The notes beneath the pieces were generated by a model. It did not search any database, was not told where the DNA came from, and saw only the letters and a list, made by a program, of their open reading frames with translations. Shown here piece after piece: positions 8,477-15,515 of a stretch of DNA of 47,724 nt. The DNA lies in contig JABARH010000041.1 in the NCBI GenBank assembly GCA_019187665.1, forward strand, positions 1-47,724. Direction: 5' to 3'. A program made the translations under genes and the position numbers. Positions within the stretch are counted from its first letter, which is position 1. Each line of letters starts with the position of its first letter. This stretch comes from Anaerolineales bacterium. GTDB taxonomy: Bacteria > Chloroflexota > Anaerolineae > Anaerolineales > Villigracilaceae.

Positions 8477-8585
8477 ATCAGGGCTTTCGCTTGTCCGCAA
8501 ATCGGCGCAAGAGAGCGCCTTTTACGCTCTAAGAATTCGAACCCAGTCAGCGTTCTCTAACGCTGGATGACGCGAAAGTCCTGAT
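8477..8585 (-). mobile_element. TIR element copy B, 109 bp
   Basis: The most compact copy. Its ends ATCAGGGCTTTCGC (8477-8490) and GCGAAAGTCCTGAT (8572-8585) are inverted repeats with one mismatch. It contains AGAACGCTGACTGGG on the minus strand, matching copy A closely. It lies directly upstream of the DUF2723 gene. Confidence 0.85.
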
Positions 8586-8658
8586 ACTAGTGACTATAAC
8601 CGAAACCCGCCTTTCCTGAACAGGATGGGCGGGTTTCGATTTTGAGTTATTTGCAGGG

Positions 8659-8853
8659 TTATCGTTCGGGCGCGAAAATCTCCTCGATCTTCTTCTTGAA
8701 CAGCGCGGCGATCTTGAAGGCCAGCGGCAGGCTGGGATCGTATTTTTCCGTCTCAATGGCGTTGACGGTCTGCCGTGATACGCCGAGTTTGTCTGCCAGG
8801 TCGGCCTGCGACCAGCCGCGTTCGGCGCGCAGGTCTTTGAGCGTGTTTTTCAT
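8659..8853 (-). CDS. Small XRE-family helix-turn-helix regulator
   Basis: A 64-residue single-domain Cro/CI-type DNA-binding protein: MKNTLKDLRAERGWSQADLA, recognition helix region SRQTVNAIE, ending KKKIEEIFAPER. This is the common YozG-like size. Its ATG overlaps the stop of the upstream membrane gene (ATGA), so the two are translationally coupled. It probably represses its own operon at the palindromic promoter near 9279-9319, which carries repeated TGTAAA half-sites. Confidence 0.93.
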   Translation of the reverse strand: MKNTLKDLRAERGWSQADLADKLGVSRQTVNAIETEKYDPSLPLAFKIAALFKKKIEEIFAPER

Positions 8854-9239
8854 TGATACCTCTGGTTGAAGTAGCCAAAGGCCGCGCCCCACAGGAAAAG
8901 CATGATCGGGAAGGTCCAAATCGCGGGGAAGTGGGGAAAGCCGATGTTCTCGAGGAAGCCATACGCGAAGGTCAGCATACCCGTTGTGATGGCCGAGAAC
9001 ATGACCGCCTGGAATTGGATGCGCTGGATGAGTTCGTCGCTGTCGCGTGCCACGCGCAGGATGGCCTTGACGACGAACACGATCGGGATGACGGGCAGCA
9101 GGGCGACGATGACCTGCATTGGCCTCGATAGTTCCATGTCTTTCAACGCGAAGGCTGCGGCGACGACCACGATCACGTAGGCGCCCATTGCAATCCAAAA
9201 TTCCTTGTAGTAGCGTTTGAGTATCTGTGTTTGATTCAT
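8850..9239 (-). CDS. Four-TM membrane protein paired with XRE regulator
   Basis: A 129-residue protein with four predicted membrane helices (FWIAMGAYVIVVVAAAFAL, VIVALLPVIPIVFVVKAIL, FSAITTGMLTFAYGF, IWTFPIMLFLWGAAFGYF). The frame is open to 9299, but ATG 9239 has AGGAG just upstream. It is the first gene of a two-gene operon with the XRE regulator. Such pairs are frequent in bacteria and their role is not known; control or sensing by the membrane partner is only a guess. Confidence 0.85.
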   Translation of the reverse strand: MNQTQILKRYYKEFWIAMGAYVIVVVAAAFALKDMELSRPMQVIVALLPVIPIVFVVKAILRVARDSDELIQRIQFQAVMFSAITTGMLTFAYGFLENIGFPHFPAIWTFPIMLFLWGAAFGYFNQRYQ

Positions 9240-9278
9240 GGCGTTCTCCTGTTGTGTAAAGTTTACTTGACTTCTCGT

Positions 9279-9319
9279 ATTGTAAAGCGCCCTTGTCATA
9301 TTGTCAAGGGCGCTTTACA
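9279..9319 (-). promoter_or_regulatory. Strong sigma-70 promoter embedded in an operator palindrome
   Basis: On the minus strand TTGACA (9307-9302), a 17-base spacer and TACAAT (9284-9279) form a near-consensus promoter. The same region is a perfect 15-bp inverted repeat (TGTAAAGCGCCCTTG, 9281-9295, with its complement 9305-9319). A further GTAAA-c-TTTAC palindrome (about 9256-9266) lies just downstream of the start site. The repeated TGTAAA half-sites suit autoregulation by the XRE protein. The hairpin could also end transcription from the nuclease gene. Confidence 0.8.
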
Positions 9320-9346
9320 TGTTTCCGGGTTCAGAAAAGAGGGGGA

Positions 9347-10180
9347 TTAGAACGCGATTTCTGCGATCTGTTCGAAATTGATGTCGAACGTTTCGTGCGC
9401 TTCGGCTTCTGCCTCTGCATCGTGCCAGTCGCCGGCGCGCGCTCCGCGCTTGCAGTAGGAACGATAGGCGCAGTAGCGGCACTTGCCCTCGTCGCCGGTC
9501 AACGGGAAGGATGTGCTGGATTCGATCTCGGCGATCAATGTTTCCAGCGCGGATTCGTCGCGTTTGAATTGCGCCGCGTCGTATCGAAACGCGGCAGGCT
9601 CGGAGGGATAGTCCGCGTACCAGTAGGTCATTTGAATTGCTTCGGGCGCAAAGGGCTTGCCGCCGTTCAAGTGACTGCCTGCTTTTGCGAGCAGGTGGCG
9701 ATACACTTTCGTCTGCATGCGCACCGCCATCCATTCGTCTTTGGGACGTTTGTGGTAGGTCTTCCAATCGTAGATGGTTGCGCGTCCATCGCGGACGGCG
9801 ATCAGGTCGAATTTGGCGAGCAGGCGGTGATTTCCGATGGGGGCGGAGAGAACCGCTTCGGGGTGTAAACTTCCGAAGTCTGTGAGACTTCGGAAGTTTT
9901 GCTGAAAATTGTCCCACCAGCGGAGGAGATCGGGCGAAGCCTCCGGCGCAGAGGCGAGCCGCGATAATTTATCCGCAGGCAAGCCCAATAAATATTGTTG
10001 GACGAGGCGATGGAAAAAATTTCCGTCCGCCATGCGGCGTTCGTTTTCGGCGACAGGTTCGGCTTCGACGGCGGGCCAGTTGAGTTTTTCGATGTAGCGC
10101 AGTTCGAAGCGGCGCGGGCAATCGAAGTAGTTCTGCAACGAGGATTGCGAAAACGTGAAGGGCGCGGGCAGGGCGGTCAT
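9347..10180 (-). CDS. PD-(D/E)XK nuclease with Cas4/RecB-like Fe-S cysteines
   Basis: A 277-residue protein of the PDDEXK_1 group. Motifs in order: FDCPRRFELRYIEKL (first cysteine), GNFFHRLVQQ (motif-I histidine), KFDLIAV (acidic residue), IYDWKTY (DxK), and a C-terminal CRYCAYRSYC supplying three more cysteines for a 4Fe-4S cluster. Such proteins cut DNA ends in repair or phage defence. ATG 10180 overlaps the TGA of the EamA gene (ATGA), so the two are coupled. A 33-bp perfect palindrome (9867-9899) lies in frame and adds 11 residues before the acidic motif. There is no cas gene nearby. Confidence 0.88.
   Translation of the reverse strand: MTALPAPFTFSQSSLQNYFDCPRRFELRYIEKLNWPAVEAEPVAENERRMADGNFFHRLVQQYLLGLPADKLSRLASAPEASPDLLRWWDNFQQNFRSLTDFGSLHPEAVLSAPIGNHRLLAKFDLIAVRDGRATIYDWKTYHKRPKDEWMAVRMQTKVYRHLLAKAGSHLNGGKPFAPEAIQMTYWYADYPSEPAAFRYDAAQFKRDESALETLIAEIESSTSFPLTGDEGKCRYCAYRSYCKRGARAGDWHDAEAEAEAHETFDINFEQIAEIAF
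9867..9899 (-). repeat. In-frame 15-bp perfect palindrome inside the nuclease gene
   Basis: AAACTTCCGAAGTCT, a 3-base loop, and the exact complement. The 33 bp encode NFRSLTDFGSL in the nuclease. The family does not need this segment and the frame is intact, so it looks like a tolerated insertion of a mobile palindrome. Confidence 0.85.
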
Positions 10181-11070
10181 GGTTTGCGCAACTGTACCAC
10201 AAGCGCGCCCACTCCGACGAGGATCAAGCCGATGATTTCTCTGGGGCTGATCGTCTCGCCGAGGAAGAGGTATGCCAGCAGGGCGATCTGCGGCATCATC
10301 AAGCTGTTGATGATGCTTGATTCGACTGCGGATAAGGTCCGCAGGGTGAGATTCCAAACGGTGAAGGCGAAGGCGGTGTTGACGACCGCCAGCCAGAGGA
10401 TGATCATCCAATCGTTAAGGTTGGGATGTCCGAGTCCTTGCGTGAGCGCGCCCGCGCCGAGCAGAGCCGTCGAGCCGACGCCCATGCTGATGAAGGTCAC
10501 GGTGAGCGGCGAGAGGTGGCTTTGAAAATTGATCCTGCGTCCCAACAGCGCCGAGGCGGTGGAGCCGAGCAGGGTGACGAAGGCGGCAAGCAGTCCGATC
10601 CAGTCTCCGCCCGCGAGCGAGACCGGCAGAAAGTACACGCCCGTGCCGATCATGGTCACCGCCACGCCGAGCCATTGCAGGCGCGTGGGAATTTCTTTTA
10701 AAAAGAAAACGCCGGATATGCCGACTGCGACGGCGGTCATGTTCAACACCAGGCTGACCATGTTGGCGGGCAAAAACGACAGGCTGACGAATTGTCCGCC
10801 CTGCGTGATGGTGTAGATGATGAGTCCATACCCCGCCAGCCAGGCCCAATCTGCGCGCGCGATGTGTTTGAGCGCGGCGCGTTCTTTGGGGTTGACCAGC
10901 ACGATCACCGCCAGGCACAGGAACGCGGCGAAGTAACGCAGTCCCGCAAACGAAAGCGGCGGCAGGTCGTTTCTTAAACCGAATTTGATCAACACCCACG
11001 AAGTGGACCACAGAAAGGTGATGAAGACGGCAAGCAGAATTACTTTGGTGTGCGACGGCTTGTTGGGCAT
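10177..11070 (-). CDS. EamA/DMT-family transporter
   Basis: A 297-residue drug/metabolite transporter with about ten membrane helices in two EamA repeats (VILLAVFITFLWSTSWVLIK at the start, then FAGLRYFAAFLCLAVIVL; second repeat from about residue 150, LLAAFVTLLGSTASALLG). Substrate unknown. Its start lies 6 nt after CATAAT, so the transcript may be leaderless. The stop overlaps the nuclease start. The function of the pair as an operon is not obvious. Confidence 0.92.
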   Translation of the reverse strand: MPNKPSHTKVILLAVFITFLWSTSWVLIKFGLRNDLPPLSFAGLRYFAAFLCLAVIVLVNPKERAALKHIARADWAWLAGYGLIIYTITQGGQFVSLSFLPANMVSLVLNMTAVAVGISGVFFLKEIPTRLQWLGVAVTMIGTGVYFLPVSLAGGDWIGLLAAFVTLLGSTASALLGRRINFQSHLSPLTVTFISMGVGSTALLGAGALTQGLGHPNLNDWMIILWLAVVNTAFAFTVWNLTLRTLSAVESSIINSLMMPQIALLAYLFLGETISPREIIGLILVGVGALVVQLRKP

Positions 11071-11076
11071 GCCTCG

Positions 11077-11082
11077 ATTATG
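11077..11082 (-). promoter_or_regulatory. -10 box for the EamA gene, leaderless layout
   Basis: CATAAT on the minus strand, with TG one base upstream (TGGCATAAT), ends 6 nt before ATG 11070. There is no Shine-Dalgarno. Confidence 0.55.
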
Positions 11083-11093
11083 CCAGATTCGGT

Positions 11094-11099
11094 TATAAT
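11094..11099 (+). promoter_or_regulatory. -10 box of the ABC-F leader transcript
   Basis: TATAAT at 11094-11099; no good -35 is visible. A start site near 11106 would put the leader-peptide ATG (11107) at the very 5' end. Confidence 0.55.
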
Positions 11100-11106
11100 T
11101 CCGCGC

Positions 11107-11202
11107 ATGATTTACGGTTCCCGTTTTGCCAACCCTCCGCTTTGCATCGGCGTGCGCGGTTTCGATTCGCTGGGGCTGCCTCGAATCGCGCCTGTTTGCT
11201 GA
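11107..11202 (+). CDS. Candidate leader peptide of the ABC-F gene
   Basis: A 31-codon frame (MIYGSRFANPPLCIG... ending in APVC, TGA 11200-11202) that starts 7 nt after a TATAAT box, so it could be read from a leaderless mRNA. It lies before a strong terminator-like hairpin (11225-11253) and the ABC-F start (11292). ABC-F resistance genes are often controlled by ribosome stalling on such leaders. Whether it is translated is unknown. Confidence 0.4.
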   Translation: MIYGSRFANPPLCIGVRGFDSLGLPRIAPVC

Positions 11203-11224
11203 ACGAATCGTTTCGATTTCTTCG

Positions 11225-11253
11225 CGCCGCAGGCAACTGCGGCGTTTTTATTT
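11225..11253 (+). terminator. Intrinsic terminator in the ABC-F leader (candidate attenuator)
   Basis: CGCCGCAG-gcaa-CTGCGGCG, a perfect 8-bp GC stem with a stable tetraloop, followed by TTTTTATTT. It lies between the promoter and the ABC-F ATG, so it would stop transcription early unless read through. Confidence 0.75.
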
Positions 11254-11291
11254 GTACCGCAACGTTCAAGTTGCGAACTACGGAACTAATC

Positions 11292-12932
11292 ATGATCCAC
11301 ATTCAACTCTCCAACATCACGCTGATCCTCGGCGCAAAACACATCTTTGAAAATCTCAACTGGGAGATCCAACGCGGACAGCGCATCGGCCTCGTCGGCG
11401 CGAACGGCGCGGGGAAATCCTCGCTGTTCAAATTGATTCAGGGCGAACATGCCGCCGAACTGGGCGGATCTGTCACCCGCGCCCGCTCCATCTCGACGGG
11501 ATACCTGCCTCAACATCCCGAACTTGATCCTGCGCTGACGGCGTTCGACGCCGCCGCGCAGGGCGACCCGCGTGTGGCGCAGGTGCATGCCGAACTTGAA
11601 CAAGTTGAATCAAGTTTGAGCGATCCGCAAGTCTATGAAAACGACCGCAGGCTTCAGCGCGCGCTCGAACGCCAGCATCAACTGATCGAGGAATACGAAT
11701 CCCTCGGCGGCGACTCATATCCTGCGCGCGTGCGCGGACTCCTGCTTGGGCTGGGACTCGCAGAGGGTGAGTTGACCAAGCCGCTGTCTGTGCTGAGCGG
11801 CGGGCAGAAAAAACTGGTTGGGCTGGCGCGGCTGTTGCTCTTCCGTCCCGACGTGCTGCTGCTCGACGAACCGGACAATCACCTCGACCTGCCCGGCAAG
11901 ATGTTCCTCGAAAAATTGATTCGAGAATATGAAGGCACGGTCGTGATCATCTCGCATGACCGTTACCTGCTGGATGCGGTCGTGACTCACATCGCCGAAC
12001 TCGAAGACGGTAAATTGTCTGTGTTCACCGGCGACTACTCCTCCTTCATCGCGGACAAGGAAACGAAGCTGGCTCGGCAGGAGGAAATGTTCCGCGCGCA
12101 GAAACACGAGATTGACCGCTTGCAGGCGGCCATCAAGCGTTATGCCATTTGGGGCAAGGTTTACGATAACGAGGACTTTGCGCGCAAAGCCAAGTCCATG
12201 CAGAAGAGGCTCGACAAAATGGACAAGGTTGAGAAGCCGGTTGCAGAACGGCGCAAGATGGATTTGCAGATCAACGGCTGGCGCGGCTCGAACAAAGTGC
12301 TGGAACTGGCGCATGTTTCCAAGTCGTTTGGCGCGAAAAACGTTTTCACGGACTTGAATGAAACCATCTGGCATGGCGAGCGCGTGGGGTTGATCGGCGC
12401 CAACGGCGCGGGCAAGTCTGTGCTGATGAAGATGATCCTCGGGCAGGAGAATCCCGACACGGGCGAGATCAAGATCGGTCCCAGCGTGGTTGTTGGGCAT
12501 TACGCCCAGGAACACGAGACGCTCGATTTCGATCAAACCGCGCTGGACGCCGTCCGTTCGGCGGGCGCGTTGAACGAGTCTAAAGCGACGGCGTTTCTGT
12601 TGCGTTATCTATTCACGTACAAACAAGTTTCGCAAAGAATCGGCGAATTCTCCGGCGGCGAGCGCAGTCGCTTGCAGCTGGCTCTGCTCGTCCTCTCCGG
12701 CGCAAACTTCCTTCTGCTCGACGAGCCGACCAACAACCTCGACATTGCCTCGTCTGAAGTGTTGGAACAGGCGCTGGAAGATTTTGTCGGCGCGGTGTTG
12801 ATCGTCTCGCACGACCGCTATTTTTTGGACCGCACCGTCGAGCGCCTGCTTGTGATCGAAGACGGCGGGCTTGCAGAATATCCGGGCGGGTACAGCGATT
12901 ACCTGGCGAATCAAAAAAACAGGCTTCCTTGA
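11292..12932 (+). CDS. ABC-F family ATPase (ribosome-associated)
   Basis: 546 residues with two ABC domains and no membrane segment. Domain 1 has Walker A GANGAGKSS, signature LSGGQKKL and Walker B LLLDEPDNHLD (DEPD rather than the usual DEPT). Domain 2 has GANGAGKSV, FSGGERSRLQLA and LLLDEPTNNLD. Between them is the basic helical linker typical of ABC-F proteins, which act on the ribosomal E site and can protect against antibiotics or relieve stalling. The frame is open from 11142, but the protein homology starts at MIHIQLSNITLILG. It sits behind a leader ORF and terminator hairpin. The last codons lie in the downstream terminator. Confidence 0.94.
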   Translation: MIHIQLSNITLILGAKHIFENLNWEIQRGQRIGLVGANGAGKSSLFKLIQGEHAAELGGSVTRARSISTGYLPQHPELDPALTAFDAAAQGDPRVAQVHAELEQVESSLSDPQVYENDRRLQRALERQHQLIEEYESLGGDSYPARVRGLLLGLGLAEGELTKPLSVLSGGQKKLVGLARLLLFRPDVLLLDEPDNHLDLPGKMFLEKLIREYEGTVVIISHDRYLLDAVVTHIAELEDGKLSVFTGDYSSFIADKETKLARQEEMFRAQKHEIDRLQAAIKRYAIWGKVYDNEDFARKAKSMQKRLDKMDKVEKPVAERRKMDLQINGWRGSNKVLELAHVSKSFGAKNVFTDLNETIWHGERVGLIGANGAGKSVLMKMILGQENPDTGEIKIGPSVVVGHYAQEHETLDFDQTALDAVRSAGALNESKATAFLLRYLFTYKQVSQRIGEFSGGERSRLQLALLVLSGANFLLLDEPTNNLDIASSEVLEQALEDFVGAVLIVSHDRYFLDRTVERLLVIEDGGLAEYPGGYSDYLANQKNRLP

Positions 12933-12947
12933 GAAGCCTGTTTTTTT
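12913..12947. terminator. Bidirectional terminator between ABC-F and DhaL-like genes
   Basis: A perfect 15-bp stem AAAAAAACAGGCTTC / GAAGCCTGTTTTTTT with a 5-base loop, with A and T tracts on either side so that it works for both convergent genes. Confidence 0.92.
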
Positions 12948-12957
12948 ATGAGCGTTC

Positions 12958-13671
12958 CTACTTCTTCGCCATCGTTGAGATCGCCTGGAGCAGGGCGCTG
13001 GCGATCACCTCGCCGGACTGCTGGCGGTGCGATTGTTGATTGAGCGGACTGGCCGACATCAACGCGCTGACCGCCGCGCTTAAATTATCCTTGCCCTGTT
13101 GTTTGGCTTGCATGAACGACAACCCCGCGCTGAGCAGGTCGCCCATATCGAGTCCATCCTGCGCGCCGCCGGCAGATTGTTGCGGCTGTCCTCCGCCGAG
13201 CAGGGCGCCGAGCAAATCCGCGCCGCCGGAAGATTGCTGCGGCTGGCTTCCGCCGAGCAGAGCCGACATCAAGTCTGCGCCGGGGTTTTGTTGCGCGGCG
13301 GGCTGTTGTGCCTGTCCACCCGCGAGCAGAGTCTGCACCAGCGACATGGCGAGATCGGGTGTGACGGCGGACTGCCCTTTCATTTGCTTCGAGGCTTGCG
13401 CCAGTCCTTTGGCGTAGAGTCCCGCCGAGCCGCTCACTTTTGCCTGCGCCGAAAGTTTTTTGCTGGCAAGCGCAAGCTGGTCGGCGGGCGGCTTGCCCTG
13501 CGAGGCGTTCAGCGCCTGCGTGATGAGTTGGAAGGTCTGCACCATATTGTCGCCGTGATTGCCGTTGTAACCATCGGCTTGATTCAACGCGCCCTGATTT
13601 TGGGCAAGCGCCTGCGCGGCGACTCCGAAGAGTTGGGCAAGGTCAATGCTTTGAGATGAATTGGTTGGCAT
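12958..13671 (-). CDS. DhaL (DAK2)-like low-complexity protein
   Basis: 237 residues. The N-terminal third holds NQADGYNGNHGDNMVQTF, similar to the DGDNGTNM nucleotide-binding motif of dihydroxyacetone kinase subunit L/Fak proteins, with altered residues. The middle is Gln/Gly/Ala-rich with two tandem copies of a unit like ADLLGALLGG-QPQQS. The C-terminus is helical (AAVSALMSASPLNQQ). No partner kinase subunit is nearby, so catalysis is doubtful. The ATG has AAAGGAA upstream. Function unknown. Confidence 0.7.
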   Translation of the reverse strand: MPTNSSQSIDLAQLFGVAAQALAQNQGALNQADGYNGNHGDNMVQTFQLITQALNASQGKPPADQLALASKKLSAQAKVSGSAGLYAKGLAQASKQMKGQSAVTPDLAMSLVQTLLAGGQAQQPAAQQNPGADLMSALLGGSQPQQSSGGADLLGALLGGGQPQQSAGGAQDGLDMGDLLSAGLSFMQAKQQGKDNLSAAVSALMSASPLNQQSHRQQSGEVIASALLQAISTMAKK

Positions 13672-13710
13672 GATTGATTCCTTTCATTATGGTTTAAAGT
13701 ATATCGCAAT

Positions 13711-14421
13711 TTAACGATAATATCCGTATCTCGGTAATTGATTCGCTGCGACTCTTTGCATCCGTTCGCTGAGCGGGCTGACGAGATAACTGCCCCCGTT
13801 GCGATGCAGTAACGCAAAGCGCTTCCTCCGTGACCCATAGTGGGCGCGCAGTCGCTGAGAGTGGGCTTCGTAATTTTCAAAGACCTCATCGAACGTGGCG
13901 AGGAGATGATCAAAAGTGGAAAGAAATTCGGCGCGATATTCGTCCGTGACTTGATTCAAGTTGCTGACCACCCAGCAGACCGATTCAAATTCCCATTCGC
14001 AGGCGAGACCGAGGAAGCGATGATCGGAGGAGATGTAGGGGAAGAACGGGAAGGCGCGGCAACCGAGGATTCGATTCGGGCGCTGACATTTGTCTGCGCC
14101 GAGGCAGGCGAGCAGGATCATGTTCGCGGGCAGGTCAGAGTCTGCGAGGGCCTCGCCCGCTGTGGGGGAGTCGGAAGCGGTGCATTCGTCGCCGCGATAA
14201 GCGTGCCAGAGATTTGTCGAGTCGCGCAGGGTTTTCCATTCGCTGTTGTATGCGGCTGGGACGGCATGGCAGATGTCGCAACAAAAAGGGACGCCATTCG
14301 GATTGTGCGGCGCGCATTTTTTTCCACAGTCGAGTCGGGCGATGGGCGAATCAAAATTATTGTAGAGGGAGCGGATGTCTGCGGCGTTGAGATCGTCGGG
14401 TGTGCGCAGGACGCGGGGCAT
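13711..14421 (-). CDS. Cysteine-rich YkgJ-like protein (putative metal/Fe-S binding)
   Basis: 236 residues. Cysteines are clustered as in YkgJ/UPF0153 zinc- or iron-chelating proteins: LDCGKKC, FCCDICHAVP, CLGADKCQRPNRILGCRAFP and ACEWEFESVC. No enzyme motif is recognised. The frame is open far upstream (to 14769), but the ATG at 14421 follows TATAAT by exactly 6 nt, which supports a leaderless start there. It is divergent from the YdjM-like gene at 14473. Function unknown. Confidence 0.7.
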   Translation of the reverse strand: MPRVLRTPDDLNAADIRSLYNNFDSPIARLDCGKKCAPHNPNGVPFCCDICHAVPAAYNSEWKTLRDSTNLWHAYRGDECTASDSPTAGEALADSDLPANMILLACLGADKCQRPNRILGCRAFPFFPYISSDHRFLGLACEWEFESVCWVVSNLNQVTDEYRAEFLSTFDHLLATFDEVFENYEAHSQRLRAHYGSRRKRFALLHRNGGSYLVSPLSERMQRVAANQLPRYGYYR

Positions 14422-14427
14422 GTCACT

Positions 14428-14433
14428 ATTATA
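14428..14433 (-). promoter_or_regulatory. -10 box for the Cys-rich gene, leaderless layout
   Basis: TATAAT on the minus strand ends 6 nt before ATG 14421. The same bases read TATACT-like on the plus strand and may also serve the divergent gene. Confidence 0.6.
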
Positions 14434-14472
14434 CTGGCGCGGGGTTATATGAAGAAACCAAAGGAGGTTTTT

Positions 14473-15147
14473 ATGCCACAAGCAGGAATTCACGCAATGG
14501 TTGGAATGGCGACGCGCAAATGGACGGGCGCGCGCGAATGGTTGTTGCTCGGCACGGTGTTGGGTAGTGTCACGCCAGACCTGGATAATCTGGCCGTGGC
14601 CGTTGCAACGCTGACGGGCGGCGCAACGGAAGGGCTTCATCGAACGGTGACGCACAGTCTTCTCTTTGTGGAAGCGGCGATCATTGTGTTCTATGTTATC
14701 GGCATGGTGAAGAAGGATGCGCGCTGGAAGAATCTTGGCTACGGTCTCGGACTGGGCATTTTGCTTCACATTTTGGTTGACATGGTTTTGTGGTTCAACG
14801 GCGTGTATCTATTGTGGCCGATGGGAGGCGAGATTGGTTTATGGAAGGAGTATCCCGCTGGACTGGCGTGGCTCTATGATTTCAACGAGCAGGCCGCGGA
14901 GTTTTTGTTCTTCGGCATCTTTTTGTGGGCGCTCGGTTCGTGGGCGCGAAAGTTCGGCACCGACGGCGAGTTCCTGGGCAAACTCCGTTTTTGGATGTGG
15001 TTCGAGTTCGCGCTGTTCGCCATCTTCTTCGTCTTGCTGTTGTTGGGCAAGAAGTTCGCCATCGTTTCGGGCGGGCTGTATCTCGTCTCGATCCTGATGG
15101 TGTTCTTTGTGACGATACGGATGAGGAAGACGCTGGAGGCGGCGTGA
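14473..15147 (+). CDS. YdjM-like membrane-bound metal-dependent hydrolase
   Basis: 224 residues with multiple membrane segments. The N-terminus has the conserved His/Asp pattern of PF04307 (YdjM): HAMVGMATRKW, GSVTPDLDNLA, HRTVTHSLLF, and LHILVDMVLWFNGVYLLWP. The family is annotated as membrane-bound hydrolases, some under LexA control in enterics; the substrate is unknown. The frame is open from 13840, but AAGGAGG (14461-14467) lies five bases before ATG 14473, which fixes the start. Confidence 0.9.
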   Translation: MPQAGIHAMVGMATRKWTGAREWLLLGTVLGSVTPDLDNLAVAVATLTGGATEGLHRTVTHSLLFVEAAIIVFYVIGMVKKDARWKNLGYGLGLGILLHILVDMVLWFNGVYLLWPMGGEIGLWKEYPAGLAWLYDFNEQAAEFLFFGIFLWALGSWARKFGTDGEFLGKLRFWMWFEFALFAIFFVLLLLGKKFAIVSGGLYLVSILMVFFVTIRMRKTLEAA

Positions 15148-15154
15148 ATAAACC

Positions 15155-15190
15155 CTCAGGGCTTACACAAGGTTTTGCGTAAGCCCTGAG
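15155..15190. repeat. Palindrome after the YdjM-like gene
   Basis: CTCAGGGCTTAC (15155-15166) and GTAAGCCCTGAG (15179-15190), a perfect 12-bp stem. There is no U-tract, so it is either a weak terminator or a dispersed palindromic repeat. Confidence 0.7.
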
Positions 15191-15262
15191 AGTGTTATCT
15201 GTGGCAGAATATTTTCATCGGTCGCCATTCTGTCCGAAACGGGAGGCCGATAATTTGGGCGG

Positions 15263-15481
15263 TCATTGTATATCGGTTTTCTTCAATTGATACACCAACA
15301 CCGCAAGCGATCCCGCGAACCACACCCCGCCGACCAGGCCGATCACCCAGCGCGGGATGCCCCAGCCTGAAATGTCAACGGGAAATAGACCGAAGTATAT
15401 CAGCAGGACGATCGCGCTCAGGATCAAATCGAATCCGCTGGCGATGATGATGACGGTGCGTTTGTATTGTGGATTATCCAT
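15263..15481 (-). CDS. Small two-TM membrane protein
   Basis: 72 residues: two hydrophobic segments (VIIIASGFDLILSAIVLLIYF and WVIGLVGGVWFAGSLAVLVYQ) separated by a short loop, and a charged tail. No family recognised. It is downstream of polX on the same strand with about 35 bases between, so it could be a second cistron. A heptamer-type repeat (actttct) fills the gap. Confidence 0.65.
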   Translation of the reverse strand: MDNPQYKRTVIIIASGFDLILSAIVLLIYFGLFPVDISGWGIPRWVIGLVGGVWFAGSLAVLVYQLKKTDIQ

Positions 15482-15515
15482 AACTTTACCTTTTCCACTT
15501 TCTACGTACCACTTT

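Noticed and set aside
8450..8500. Extended start of the DUF2723 protein
   Set aside because: It would need a TTG located inside a TIR repeat element. ATG 8449 lies just outside the element and before the first membrane helix.
9347..10180. CRISPR-associated Cas4
   Set aside because: The nuclease has Cas4-like cysteines, but there is no cas gene or array; it is coupled to a transporter gene and fits the wider RecB-like PDDEXK_1 family.
13840..14472. N-terminal extension of the YdjM-like protein
   Set aside because: This part is antisense to the Cys-rich gene. AAGGAGG directly before 14473 and the family start both favour the short form.
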